Counted from the stretch's first letter, positions 26,900 through 35,746 are shown. The stretch is DNA of 64,000 nucleotides from Anaerococcus degeneri (GCF_017874475.1 NZ_JAGGLO010000009.1:1-64000), one strand, 5' to 3'. Notes: a model not told the origin generated them from the letters alone. Program-made: numbers and translations.

Positions 26900-27760
26900 C
26901 TATCCCACATATTCCCCGTTGTCCATCACAAAAGGCGGGCAGGTATCTGGGTCGGTGTAGTCTTTAAATTTTTCTTTGAGATAATCGTAAACAGCCTGGC
27001 GGTTGTGGAATTTTATGGCTTGGTATGGCTCTTCGAAGGAGATTTTTTCTACAAATAAATACCCCTCATCGGTTTTTACAAGGACTCCGATATGGCCGAT
27101 AAATAAGTAGTTTCCGTCCAAATTATCGTGGATTACGACTGATACCAAACTAGCGTCTTTGGGAAATGCCCAGCCTTCAAAATATTTTTCCATAACCTTG
27201 GCCTGGTCTTCTGGATTTTTAGAATCATTTGTAGGAACCCTTGAGAAAAATTTCCTAAAAGTTTCTGTAACTTGGCCGTCAAAAATCTTGCCTTCCTTGA
27301 TTTTTTCAAGGTCCATAAAAAGCATCTCGTCATCAGGATTGCCTGCCCTTTGGACTTTCATATTGGCCACAGCCAGCAAATAGGCATTGATCCTGCAATT
27401 TGTATCGGGAAATTTCCTCTGGGCCTTTTGTCTATTTTCAATTAATTTTCCGGTATCGTAGGTCAGATTTAGGTCTTCCTTAAAATCGCCGATTAAGTTT
27501 TCTTCGCCAACTGACTTGTTGTAGTCATTAACCATGTCCATAAACTTGTCAACATTGGCCTTTGCCATATCATTGTCTGCTCCTAGCTTATCCTTTAGGA
27601 TATTTTTCACAAAATCAAAACTCGCCTCATTTGCCATATTAGAAAGGCTTGGGCTTTCAACATTTTCATTTACATTGCTAGGCTTTTTTACCACTTGTTT
27701 TTGCCCACAAGCCGCCAAAAGCCCCGCCATTATCACTAGGCCTAATAATATTTTTTTCAT
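26900..27760 (-). CDS. Lipoprotein, probable DUF4300 family
   Basis: A 286-residue secreted lipoprotein. The signal peptide (residues 1-17) ends in a lipobox LLAACG with C18 as lipid anchor. The mature part begins with a short linker and then a domain with NEASFDFVKNILKD, KFPDTNCRINAYLL and a C-terminal ASLVSVVIHDNLDGNYLFIGHIGVL segment. These features resemble DUF4300 proteins of streptococci and anaerobic cocci, whose function is unknown. It is first in a two-gene operon with the GNAT protein. The family call is by pattern only. Confidence 0.75.
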   Translation of the reverse strand: MKKILLGLVIMAGLLAACGQKQVVKKPSNVNENVESPSLSNMANEASFDFVKNILKDKLGADNDMAKANVDKFMDMVNDYNKSVGEENLIGDFKEDLNLTYDTGKLIENRQKAQRKFPDTNCRINAYLLAVANMKVQRAGNPDDEMLFMDLEKIKEGKIFDGQVTETFRKFFSRVPTNDSKNPEDQAKVMEKYFEGWAFPKDASLVSVVIHDNLDGNYLFIGHIGVLVKTDEGYLFVEKISFEEPYQAIKFHNRQAVYDYLKEKFKDYTDPDTCPPFVMDNGEYVG

Positions 27761-27945
27761 AAAATCTCCTTTTATTCTTAAGATAATTATAAATTATTGG
27801 CGAAACTTGTCAATATGATTGGCCTTTTTCCTACTTGAGGGTCGCCTTTCTCATCTTTTCAAAATCTGCCCTAAAATCTTGCAACTCCTTTATTTTTTTA
27901 ATCATCTAGGCTAATTATATACCTCGGTTAAATAAAGATTTTAGA

Positions 27946-27973
27946 TTGATTTTGCGGGAAAAATAAATATAAT
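27946..27973 (+). promoter_or_regulatory. Promoter of the surface-protein gene
   Basis: TTGATT (27946-27951), a 16-base spacer and TATAAT (27968-27973), followed by AAGGAAG before the ATG at 28003. Confidence 0.6.
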
Positions 27974-28002
27974 GAATACAGTATAAGCAAAAAGGAAGAT
28001 TT

Positions 28003-29289
28003 ATGAATAAATTTAAGAAAACTCTAGCAACAGCCCTAGCCTGTGCCCTCATTTTGGGGACAGGATCCAAGGCCCTTGCTGATGAAGCAAATAAAACACC
28101 TTCTCTATTTGAAATCCTAGTATCTGGCGAAAACAAAACCCCAAGTCCAGAAAAAAAAGATGACAAAGAAACAAAGCCATCTTACGAAAATGACCCAGCC
28201 TACCAAGAAGAATTCAAGGCTCGCTACGACCTTTATAACAAGATTTTAATCGCCAAAGACCTAAGGGAAGTTGACGTGACAAAATTTATCGACATATTAA
28301 ATAAAAAGGCAGCCAAAAATGAAGATTTGGAAAAGGTCACAGAAGAGCTTTCCAAACAAATCGAAGCCGCAAACGAAAAAATTGCCCTAGACCTAGATGT
28401 GGAAGGGGTCAAAAAAGACGTCAAGGCCTACATCCTTCATGGAAACCTATTTTTCCTTGACAAACTCGATAAAAAAGACATCAAAAACCTCTATCTTTTC
28501 TATGAGTCAACAGTCAATTCCTACGGCCTAGCAAGGGCAAGCGAGGAAGAGAAAAAGGCTATAACACCTGTTCTTGAAGACATTTACAACTACATCTTGG
28601 AAATAGACGAAAAAGTCAAGACTGGCAAGGAAATCACAGAAGAAGACAAGACCAAAACCCAAGACTTAATCGAAAAACTCGCCAAAACTATAGGGGAAAA
28701 TGCCAAAGAAGACCTTTCCCACCAATCTACAAAAATTGAAAAAACAAAGTTTTTGACAAGTGGTAACCAAGTTGACGGCACCCTAAACGAAAACTCTGCC
28801 TTCTACAAATCTCAAAGGTCAGGCATCAAGGAGGCCTACCAAAAACTTAAAGAAGACCAAAGGACCTTCCTAGATAATATCAACACCAACAACGATGACT
28901 ATATCGAAGATTCTGAAATAAAAGCCAATGGCCAATACACCCTACCACTAGATGATAACAACTTCATCAAGCCATTTTATGGCAAACCAGAAGGGAATAA
29001 TGTGGAAGTAAGCAGCTCAGAAGTGGCTGGACAAACCAACCAAACAACAAGCCAACCTGCTCAAACACCAACCACACCACAAAACCCAGCCGGAGACGTG
29101 CCAGAAACTGTCACCCTCTCCCAAGGCGAAAATACACAAGGAGTAAAGTCAGAAGACGCCCCAACCCTCCTAACCAAGCCAGCCAGCCAAGTAAAAACTG
29201 GGATCAAGGGCGTAGGATACTTGGGAATAGTCCTAGTCGTGGCAATAATCGCCTTTGTGGTTCTAAGTAAGAAAAAAGAAGACAAATAA
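28003..29289 (+). CDS. Secreted, membrane-anchored surface protein with degenerate sorting signal
   Basis: A 428-residue exported protein. The signal peptide runs to about residue 26 (cleavage after SKALA). A long, mostly helical, Lys/Glu-rich ectodomain follows, then a Thr/Gln/Pro linker (NQTTSQPAQTPTTPQ). The C-terminus is SQVKTGIKG, a hydrophobic helix and KKKEDK, laid out exactly like an LPXTG cell-wall sorting signal but with QVKTG in place of LPKTG. Whether a sortase accepts it or it stays as a membrane protein cannot be told. Its last 70 codons are repeated at 32525-32734. No enzymatic motif is seen in the ectodomain. Confidence 0.8.
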   Translation: MNKFKKTLATALACALILGTGSKALADEANKTPSLFEILVSGENKTPSPEKKDDKETKPSYENDPAYQEEFKARYDLYNKILIAKDLREVDVTKFIDILNKKAAKNEDLEKVTEELSKQIEAANEKIALDLDVEGVKKDVKAYILHGNLFFLDKLDKKDIKNLYLFYESTVNSYGLARASEEEKKAITPVLEDIYNYILEIDEKVKTGKEITEEDKTKTQDLIEKLAKTIGENAKEDLSHQSTKIEKTKFLTSGNQVDGTLNENSAFYKSQRSGIKEAYQKLKEDQRTFLDNINTNNDDYIEDSEIKANGQYTLPLDDNNFIKPFYGKPEGNNVEVSSSEVAGQTNQTTSQPAQTPTTPQNPAGDVPETVTLSQGENTQGVKSEDAPTLLTKPASQVKTGIKGVGYLGIVLVVAIIAFVVLSKKKEDK

Positions 29290-29296
29290 AAATTAA

Positions 29297-29321
29297 GAGA
29301 CCCGCCAGGGTCCCTTTTTTC
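29297..29321 (+). terminator. Intrinsic terminator
   Basis: GACCC (29299-29303) pairs with GGGTC (29308-29312), followed by CCTTTTTT. Similar short GACCC/GGTTC-type terminators follow the duplicate fragment (32744) and the lipoprotein gene at 32845. Confidence 0.75.
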
Positions 29322-29422
29322 TTATAAAATTTCCCAGATTTTTCCCAAAAATCCTACTTACTTTCATTGCCCATAAATCTAGATTCTTATATTTTATATT
29401 CCTTAAATATAAGCTAATTTTT

Positions 29423-29487
29423 TAGCTTTTGCAAAAGCTATATTTTTTCCAGAGAAAAAGCTCCCTTCACTAAGAAAGAAGCTTTTC
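29423..29487. terminator. Pair of intergenic hairpins
   Basis: TAGCTTTTGCAAAAGCTA (29423-29440) is an 18-base perfect palindrome followed by TATTTTTT, a rightward terminator. GAAAAAGCT (29454-29462) pairs with AGCTTTTC (29480-29487) and ends the leftward lipoprotein gene. Confidence 0.6.
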
Positions 29488-29492
29488 TTATT

Positions 29493-32381
29493 TTATTTCA
29501 TCTTGCCTAAATATTTAAGGATAACAATACTATCATCCACCATTTGCCTAGTCTCATCTAGACTCAGGTCTTCAGTGTTTTTATTAAGATTAGTATTCAT
29601 TCTTTTTAGGGTATCCAAATAAGAGAAGAAATCCTTGCCATTACTTGTTAGGCCTAGGAGCTTTGATAAGGATTTAAAATCGTATTTTTTGAGATTCGAT
29701 TCTAAAATCTTATCAGAAAATTTTGTAAGTCCATCTACATATTGGGCAAAACTCACTCCCCTTTCAAAATTAGTTTGGGTGGCCATTTTCACTAGGCCTG
29801 GCTTGTTAATGATTCCTCCCAATGATTGAAAACCTAGAGCTATAATGTAGTTTTCTGTAAATTTTATAGATGCATCATCAACTTTCGGAGTTGCAGAAAG
29901 GAATCCTATTCTCCTCATTTCCTTCCAATCCTCTCCCTCTCTCATGTAAACTTTTCCAGTGATAAAGGCTGCTCCAACCCCTATTGAGTCTATTTCTAAA
30001 AGATAGTCTCTGCCGTCCTGGGTGACAATTTTTTTATTATTTTCAACACTTATTATTTTAGTTATGTTGTTAGCAATTTCTTTAGACCTTAATCTAGGGG
30101 ACATTTTTCCCAAAATACCCAGGTTCGAATTATTAATCTTATTTCCTTTTACATTTTCCAAAGCCTTCGAATATTCCTTTAATTGCATATTGTCAGCAAA
30201 GGTAAACCACTGACGGATCAAGGCTTTTTCAGTTTGACTTTTGGGATGGCCTGTTTTTTCAGGGATTATAAAAGCATATTCTTCCCTATACTTATATTTT
30301 TTATCATTCTTATCATAGACAATAGGGTCATAGTCCCTAAGCTCTTTAATCTTATCTATTACCTTGTTGTAATCATCCTTAAGGCCATTTCTTGCCATTT
30401 CCTTTTTAAAATAATTTAGAGCTGGATTGTAATAGTAGCTATATTCTTCTGACCACTTATCCCCATAAAATACCTTGATTTTTATTTCCTCTATATAATC
30501 GGCACCCTTTTTTGCAAGCCTCTTTTTTGTGCCTATTTCATAAGGTCCACTGCTAATATAATAGCCATCTTTATCAACTTTTTTATTGTCGATATACTTT
30601 GAACTAATTATAAATTTTGCGTCTTTAGGATAATCTTTTTTGTTTTTTATCTCAATCTTAAAGGAAGAAGTCTTATCCCATTTCTCATCTTCCCCATCCT
30701 TGGCAATTGTGACCTTTGGTTTGATATTAGTGATATTTTTTATAAGCCAATCTTCTTTGCTTGCCTTATCTTCCTTCTTTTCTTCCTCAGCATCACCAGA
30801 ATCTTCTATAGCCTTATCCTCGCCTACTTCTTCATCCTTTTTTCCTAGGTCTTCAGGCTCTTGCTCATATTTATACTTGCCATTTGCCCCAAAATTATCC
30901 TCCAAAAGTTCCTCGAGGCTTCCATAAGATTCTCTAGGTATTTCTATAAAAGGATTTTCTCCAGGGAGATTTTTAGTATCTAAGATTATCTTCTGATTAT
31001 CAAAATCAAAACTATAGGAAAAACCAAAAAGCTTAGACAGGGTCTTAAGATCAATAGACATAGAATCTTCATCAAAAATAACTGTTTCTGCCAGGTGCTT
31101 AATCGCATAGATAGTCTCCTCCCCATCAAAGTCATAAAAACTAACAAGGGTCACATTATAAAAATTATAATAATCGTAATCAAATTCCATAGCACCCGGG
31201 AAAAACCCATAATACCAGCCACCCTCATGCTGTTTGACAAAGGCAGTTGAATCCTCACCATCAATCTGAGCCAAGGCCCCATCGTCAGCAAAATCGCCAG
31301 CCCTCCAAATCTTGACCAGCTTCATATTTAAGTAACCAACATCAGTATAGACATCACTTCCCTTAGAGCCGCCATAGGAAACAAGGGCAATTTGGCCCAT
31401 ATCCTTGCCATCAATCTCTAGATTGTAAATATAGCTTTCATCGTATCTTTTTCTCAAAAGGCCATAATCCGGCCCATTTTTAATTTCATCAAAAGGAGAA
31501 GCCTTATCACCAGATTCTCCTTCTAGACCAACCTTGCCAGGAGAGTCATTAAAGATTACCTCTAAATTTGACTTGCTAAGGTCAGTCATAGTGATTTCCT
31601 TAAGAGAATTTTTAAAATCATTATAGGCTTCTTCAGAAAAATCCTCAGCTCTAGCTTCAATAAGGCTCACACCCAAAAATCCAGGCATCCCATTTTTATA
31701 ATCATCATCAACATCGCCACTAGGCTCGTCATCACGACATCCTCCAGCAAGCCTAGAAGCAAAACCCTTAGCCCCCGGCCTATAACAATAATTAATCAAA
31801 AGCTCATCGTCCACCTTATTAATGGCGAAAATATCATCATTGCTAGCATCATCAATAAACAAATTTCCATAAGAATCTTCATAAATTCCATTGGCAAACT
31901 GGGTAAATTGGCCAGGATCAAGGACAGAAAAAGTCTTATAAGACCCATCCTCCTGGTAATAAACAATGGCATAAATATTTTCATAAGGCCCAGGACCAGT
32001 GAGCCTATAGCGGATAATCAAAAGCGGAAATGAAAAATCCTTATGGTCATAAATGGCAAAACCAAAGTACCCGTCACCATAAAGGTCATTAAGGTATTTT
32101 TCAAAAACCTTCCCCTCCCAATCGGTATAAATTAAGTAAGGAAGCTTATTATCCAAAATATCCCTATAACAAATAGCCCAAGGCTCAGACAAATCAAAAG
32201 AATCTTCCTTGCCACCTTCGCTAGAAAAGTCCTCATTAGGCAAATCCTCAGAAAACCTATCCTCGCTATCAGACCCATCCTCAACACGGTCAGCCTTGGA
32301 ATTGTTTTCCCCAGAAGAAGACAAGTCCCCTCCACAAGCACAAAGCAGGAACACCAACAAAATAAGCCCAAACTTTTTCAT
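29493..32381 (-). CDS. Large acidic lipoprotein with a copper-amine-oxidase-like stalk segment
   Basis: A 962-residue exported lipoprotein. The signal peptide has lipobox LLCACG, followed by a long Ser/Glu/Asp-rich linker (about 18-65). A central segment (about 430-480, YAIKHLAETVIFDEDS then LKTLSKLFGFSYSFDFDNQKI) resembles the stalk domain of copper amine oxidase N-terminal repeats. A second acidic linker follows (about 500-545), and then a charged C-terminal domain with FTFADNMQLKEYSKAL and YLLEIDSIGVGAAFITGKVYM. No catalytic motif is recognised. It is monocistronic. Function unknown; surface adhesion or scaffold is possible but not supported by a motif. Confidence 0.75.
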   Translation of the reverse strand: MKKFGLILLVFLLCACGGDLSSSGENNSKADRVEDGSDSEDRFSEDLPNEDFSSEGGKEDSFDLSEPWAICYRDILDNKLPYLIYTDWEGKVFEKYLNDLYGDGYFGFAIYDHKDFSFPLLIIRYRLTGPGPYENIYAIVYYQEDGSYKTFSVLDPGQFTQFANGIYEDSYGNLFIDDASNDDIFAINKVDDELLINYCYRPGAKGFASRLAGGCRDDEPSGDVDDDYKNGMPGFLGVSLIEARAEDFSEEAYNDFKNSLKEITMTDLSKSNLEVIFNDSPGKVGLEGESGDKASPFDEIKNGPDYGLLRKRYDESYIYNLEIDGKDMGQIALVSYGGSKGSDVYTDVGYLNMKLVKIWRAGDFADDGALAQIDGEDSTAFVKQHEGGWYYGFFPGAMEFDYDYYNFYNVTLVSFYDFDGEETIYAIKHLAETVIFDEDSMSIDLKTLSKLFGFSYSFDFDNQKIILDTKNLPGENPFIEIPRESYGSLEELLEDNFGANGKYKYEQEPEDLGKKDEEVGEDKAIEDSGDAEEEKKEDKASKEDWLIKNITNIKPKVTIAKDGEDEKWDKTSSFKIEIKNKKDYPKDAKFIISSKYIDNKKVDKDGYYISSGPYEIGTKKRLAKKGADYIEEIKIKVFYGDKWSEEYSYYYNPALNYFKKEMARNGLKDDYNKVIDKIKELRDYDPIVYDKNDKKYKYREEYAFIIPEKTGHPKSQTEKALIRQWFTFADNMQLKEYSKALENVKGNKINNSNLGILGKMSPRLRSKEIANNITKIISVENNKKIVTQDGRDYLLEIDSIGVGAAFITGKVYMREGEDWKEMRRIGFLSATPKVDDASIKFTENYIIALGFQSLGGIINKPGLVKMATQTNFERGVSFAQYVDGLTKFSDKILESNLKKYDFKSLSKLLGLTSNGKDFFSYLDTLKRMNTNLNKNTEDLSLDETRQMVDDSIVILKYLGKMK

Positions 32382-32524
32382 AACTAATCCTTCCTCAAAA
32401 TATTTTATTAATTTAAAATAAGAAATTATCTTACTTATATTCTATCTAATAAATCGGGTCTTGTCTACCATAAGGAAAAATAAAGGATTATACGAGTAAT
32501 AGGCCTGTAGAAAGGAACACATAA

Positions 32525-32734
32525 CAAAACCCAGCCGGAGGCGTGCTAGAAACTGTCACCCTTTCCCAAGGCGAAAATACACCAGGAGTAAAGTCAGAAG
32601 ACGCCCCAACCCTCCTAACCAAGCCAGCCAGCCAAGTAAAAACTGGCATCAAGGCCGTAGGATACTTGGGAATAGTCCTAGTCGTGGCAATAATCGCCTT
32701 TGTGGTTTTAAATAAGAAAAAAGAAGAAAAATAA
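32525..32734 (+). pseudogene. Duplicated C-terminal fragment of the surface protein
   Basis: About 210 bases almost identical to the 3' end of the surface-protein gene (29080-29289): PAGGVLETVTLSQGEN, the QVKTG signal, the membrane helix and the KKKEEK tail. In frame, a TAA stands immediately before the similarity begins (32522-32524), and there is no ribosome binding site, so it is a headless copy. It could be left from a tandem duplication with deletion, or serve as a donor for gene conversion of the 3' end. A terminator of the same type follows. Confidence 0.85.
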
Positions 32735-32743
32735 AAATCTCAA

Positions 32744-32765
32744 GAACCCGCAAGGTTCCCTTTTT
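32744..32765 (+). terminator. Intrinsic terminator after the duplicated fragment
   Basis: GAACC (32744-32748) pairs with GGTTC (32754-32758), followed by CCTTTTT; a diverged copy of the terminator at 29297. Confidence 0.7.
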
Positions 32766-32844
32766 CTTGGCAAAATTCAAAAGTTTCCGCTTGTCCACGA
32801 TAAAACCCTCAAGTATAATGATAAAAAAATAATAAGGAGGACGT

Positions 32845-33621
32845 ATGAAAAAGAAAATCTTAGTAGTCTTTGCCTTATGCCTGGTTTTCACAGGTTGTAA
32901 GGCTGATAAGGGCCAAAATAAAGAAGCTGAAAATAAACCAGTCCAAGAGGCCAAATCCGAGGAAGAAAAAGAAGATGAAAAAACCGACGAAGAAAAAGTC
33001 TCAAAAGATGAAGAAAACACAGACTCAGAAATATTCTCCATGCTAGAAGACAGGGAATTTGTCGCCTACATCACCGACAGAAGCGATTTTATCTACTTCT
33101 ACAAGGACGGAACCTTTGATGGGTGCACCTACTCTGGCGGACGCGAAAAAGTAGCCTGTCTCTACACTGGACGCTTTGGCAAGCCAAGGAAATTAGACGA
33201 CAAATCCTATGCCCTCACCCTCGAAGAAATAAAATACCAAACCCCAACAAAGGGTGATATAGAAGGTAGTAAAACTAATGATGTATACTACCCATCCATA
33301 TATTTTGACGAGTCCATGAAAGGCCAAGAATACATAGTCTACCTTCCAGGTACAAACCTACACGACCTCGAGCAAGTAGGCGTATCCCACGAACTTGGCT
33401 ATGATGAAAATATAAAAGATGGGGTAATGAATATGTACACAATAGCCAAAAATCCTGTGAAAGCCCTAGATTATCCGGGAGAAGTAATCTTCATGGAAGA
33501 AGAAATCAACCGAGATTATTGGTATGCCAAACCAGAATTAAAGAAAGAAGACCCAGAAAACAACTGTTTCCAAAAACTACTATTCAGAGACAAACCAAAC
33601 CCTTATAAGGGAAAATTATAA
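32845..33621 (+). CDS. Lipoprotein of unknown function
   Basis: A 258-residue lipoprotein. The signal peptide ends in lipobox VFTGC (C18). A Lys/Glu-rich linker of about 45 residues follows, then a domain starting at DREFVAYITDRSDFIYFYKDGTF. It includes GGREKVACLYTGRFG and YALTLEEIKYQTPT, the look of a small beta-sandwich, and a C-terminal segment with Trp/Tyr. AAGGAGG ribosome binding site. I do not recognise the family. It belongs with the neighbouring run of lipoprotein genes. Confidence 0.75.
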   Translation: MKKKILVVFALCLVFTGCKADKGQNKEAENKPVQEAKSEEEKEDEKTDEEKVSKDEENTDSEIFSMLEDREFVAYITDRSDFIYFYKDGTFDGCTYSGGREKVACLYTGRFGKPRKLDDKSYALTLEEIKYQTPTKGDIEGSKTNDVYYPSIYFDESMKGQEYIVYLPGTNLHDLEQVGVSHELGYDENIKDGVMNMYTIAKNPVKALDYPGEVIFMEEEINRDYWYAKPELKKEDPENNCFQKLLFRDKPNPYKGKL

Positions 33622-33623
33622 TA

Positions 33624-33652
33624 AAAAAGGATCCACCAGGGTCCTTTTTGCT
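33624..33652 (+). terminator. Intrinsic terminator
   Basis: AAAAAGGATCC and GGGTCCTTTTT pair around ACCA, followed by T-rich sequence, three bases after the lipoprotein stop codon. Confidence 0.8.
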
Positions 33653-33808
33653 TGACAAAAATCATCCAAAAATTTTCCTAAATGGCATTTTAAAACAAAA
33701 ACCAAATCAAAACCCAATTAAAAATAGGCTCATACTAGCAAAAACCAAAGTCAGCTATTCTTACAAAACCAACAAGAAAGGCAAAAGCAAAATATTTAAA
33801 AAATAAAA

Positions 33809-33842
33809 AAGCCCGCAAGTCCTAAAAAACTTGCAGGCCTTT
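33809..33842. terminator. Bidirectional terminator before the leftward lipoprotein gene
   Basis: GCCCGCAAGT (33811-33820) pairs with ACTTGCAGGC (33829-33838) with one mismatch, with A/T tracts outside. It ends the leftward lipoprotein gene at 33861. The 33653-33808 stretch before it is A-rich and holds no convincing gene. Confidence 0.7.
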
Positions 33843-33860
33843 AAAAAACTATTCAAAATC

Positions 33861-34805
33861 TTATTTAAAACCATCCAAAACTTGGACCTTCTTATCCTTA
33901 TCCAGATAATAAAGCTTGCCCTTAAAAACCCTATAACCGTAGGATTCTACATCTTCGGCAACAAATTCTCCAGTTACGAAATTAAGTATATCCATCTTAA
34001 ACAAATATGGATCATTTGCAGGGTCAATAAAAATCTGAAATATTATATTTGGCCCAGCCGAAATGAGCTGAGTACCTTCTCCCGGACACTCAATACCCTT
34101 AATATAACATTTGCCCTCATCGTCATAGTCTACATCAAGAATATCATAATTATCCTTGCCATCCTTATCATATTTGACTGACTGAAGCCAGGTAAAACCT
34201 TCCACATCCCCGACTTCTTCAGGCTCTTGGTCATAACCCTTAGATAAATCAAGCCTATAAAATTTATCCTTAAAATCCCCAGACATATTAAGTTTAATAT
34301 AACGAATTTCCTTGTCAGTAAAACCAATAGACTGCAAAAATTCATTTTCTTTCTTTATCTTAAGAGCCTCGAAAATATTGGTCTTGCCAGTTTTAAGGTC
34401 TATCTCACCATAGGCATAAAGATAATCAAATTTACTAAGGTTAACATTGCCCCTAAAAAAACCATAGACCTTATCTCCAACCAAAGCAGATGGCAAAAAT
34501 TCTTGGTCCTTAATTCTATAAATTTCCTTAATGTCCTTGCCCACAATCTTCATAAGAGTGCTATTATGGAAACCTTCAGAACCTGTAACAAAAACAAAAA
34601 GATCATCAGACAAGGAAACAGGATAGGCATAAGTATCATCGCCAAGATTTTTCAAATCCGAAACGATACTCACAACCTCCCCATCCATGACACTAACAAG
34701 TTCATTATTAGAAAAGAAAAAATCATCCTCAGTCAAAAAATCAGTCTCATTGCCACAAGCAGAAAGGCAAAAAGCCAAAGCCAAAATCCACAAAAACTTC
34801 TTCAT
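33861..34805 (-). CDS. Lipoprotein, possible beta-propeller-like ectodomain
   Basis: A 314-residue lipoprotein. The start is placed at the ATG at 34805, which follows AGGAG and begins the signal peptide MKKFLWILALAFCLSACG; the longer frame adds 17 residues with no purpose. The mature part is a series of short beta-type repeats (YAYPVSLSDDLFVFVTGSEG, YAYGEIDLKTGKTN, YLFKMDILNFVTGEF, YRVFKGKLYYLDKDKKV). This looks like a periplasm-type propeller or DUF5050-like module. Function unknown. It is the fourth lipoprotein gene in 8 kb. Confidence 0.75.
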   Translation of the reverse strand: MKKFLWILALAFCLSACGNETDFLTEDDFFFSNNELVSVMDGEVVSIVSDLKNLGDDTYAYPVSLSDDLFVFVTGSEGFHNSTLMKIVGKDIKEIYRIKDQEFLPSALVGDKVYGFFRGNVNLSKFDYLYAYGEIDLKTGKTNIFEALKIKKENEFLQSIGFTDKEIRYIKLNMSGDFKDKFYRLDLSKGYDQEPEEVGDVEGFTWLQSVKYDKDGKDNYDILDVDYDDEGKCYIKGIECPGEGTQLISAGPNIIFQIFIDPANDPYLFKMDILNFVTGEFVAEDVESYGYRVFKGKLYYLDKDKKVQVLDGFK

Positions 34806-34905
34806 AAAAACTCCTAGAAAAAATAAAATTGTAATTCCCCTATCCTGCAAAAACAAAGATAAAAATCACTCCCGCAAACATTTTCCTATTTAGAATATTA
34901 TAGCA

Positions 34906-35210
34906 TAGTTTATTGGGGTTGGGCAATGAGAGATTGTGATAGATATAAAAAAATCCCATTAGATTCTACACCAAAAACCTTAAAACTGCGGCAAAATAAA
35001 AGTCTACAAATTCGCCGGCGACGAAGGCATGCAAGACGCCGCTTTTGAGTAATACGGGGATTCTTAAAGTTTTAGAAAATATAAAAAAATCGTACAGATT
35101 ACACAAATAAAACATCTATTCATAAATAAATAACTAGGTATTTTGTTAATTCATCATAAAAATATAATCCAACTTGCGTAAAATCCTCCATACAATATAA
35201 TGAAACTACC
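34906..35210. other. Intergenic stretch with a possible gene remnant
   Basis: No complete gene. From 34984 to 35052 the plus strand reads like a piece of coding sequence (NCGKIKVYKFAGDEGMQDAA, then a stop), without a start or ribosome binding site, consistent with the tail of a decayed gene. The rest is A/T-rich; the sequence near 35190-35210 probably carries the promoter for the S-box leader. Confidence 0.3.
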
Positions 35211-35214
35211 ATAA

Positions 35215-35331
35215 AGAGAAGGCTAGAGACAAGCTCGACGATCCTTCAGCAACCTGGCAAAGTCTAAGGTGCTAAAGCTTGAATGATGGGGCAGAACGCA
35301 TCCATCGTCGATGGGTGTTTTTTTCTTCTCT
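35215..35331 (+). promoter_or_regulatory. S-box (SAM-I-like) riboswitch with terminator
   Basis: The core GCAACC...AAGGTGCTAA of S-box RNAs is present (about 35249-35275). The closing helix P1 is AGAGAAG (35215-35221) with CTTCTCT (35325-35331). An intrinsic terminator CATCCATC (35299-35306) with GATGGGTG (35310-35317) is followed by seven T. TCGACGAT in the aptamer core (35235-35242) is perfectly complementary to ATCGTCGA in the terminator (35304-35311). So the free RNA can form an antiterminator, and SAM binding should favour termination. No methionine-pathway gene follows, only a small unknown protein. Confidence 0.78.
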
Positions 35332-35346
35332 AAAAAGGAGGAAATT

Positions 35347-35673
35347 ATGGAAAATAGAACAGTAAAAATAAGTTTCTTAGTAGCAGATGACGACCTAAAA
35401 AACGGGGACGCTAAATTAGTAGAATTCTTGAAAAAAGAAGGATTCAGCCAGCACAACCCCGGTGGCTATAGCCCTATATGCCCATGGATTTTTATAGACC
35501 TCAACCAAAAACTCTACGGAAGAGCCAGGATTGGAGTAAAATTTGGCACCATAATAGGAAATCACGCCATCAGAGAAGAAGAATTCTACGCTATCTACAA
35601 AATATACAAACAATACGAAAGCAAAGAACTCTTCACATTCAAAAAAGAAAGATTTGACTATAATGATTATTAA
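35347..35673 (+). CDS. Small protein of unknown function under the S-box leader
   Basis: A 108-residue soluble protein. The ATG at 35347 is chosen because AAGGAGG at 35335-35341 stands just before it; an upstream in-frame ATG lies inside the riboswitch terminator. An alpha/beta layout is likely: VKISFLVADDDLKNGDAKLV, then HNPGGYSPICPWIFIDLNQK, then GVKFGTIIGNHAIREEEFY. I do not recognise the family. There is no signal peptide and no membrane segment. Control by a SAM-sensing leader suggests a link to methionine, SAM or sulfur metabolism, which is inference from the leader alone. A terminator follows. Confidence 0.7.
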   Translation: MENRTVKISFLVADDDLKNGDAKLVEFLKKEGFSQHNPGGYSPICPWIFIDLNQKLYGRARIGVKFGTIIGNHAIREEEFYAIYKIYKQYESKELFTFKKERFDYNDY

Positions 35674-35696
35674 ATAAAATCAACAGAACAACAACA

Positions 35697-35746
35697 CAAA
35701 AAAAGCCAGAAATATGTATACTTGATACACATTCTGGCTTTTTGTG
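35697..35746. terminator. Long-hairpin bidirectional terminator
   Basis: AAAAAGCCAGAA pairs with TTCTGGCTTTTT, with further partial pairing in the ATGTAT/ATACACAT interior. It separates the small S-box gene from the convergent type III restriction gene. Confidence 0.75.

Noticed and set aside
27831-27905. A 24-codon minus-strand frame (MIKKIKELQDFRADFEKMRK...).
   Set aside because: Coding-like composition and an ATG, but no ribosome binding site and no context; too short to support as a gene.
33645-33806. A 53-codon open stretch on the plus strand after the lipoprotein gene, ending in KKGKSKIFKK and a stop.
   Set aside because: It is A-rich, has no ATG and begins inside a terminator; low-complexity A-rich DNA gives such frames by chance.
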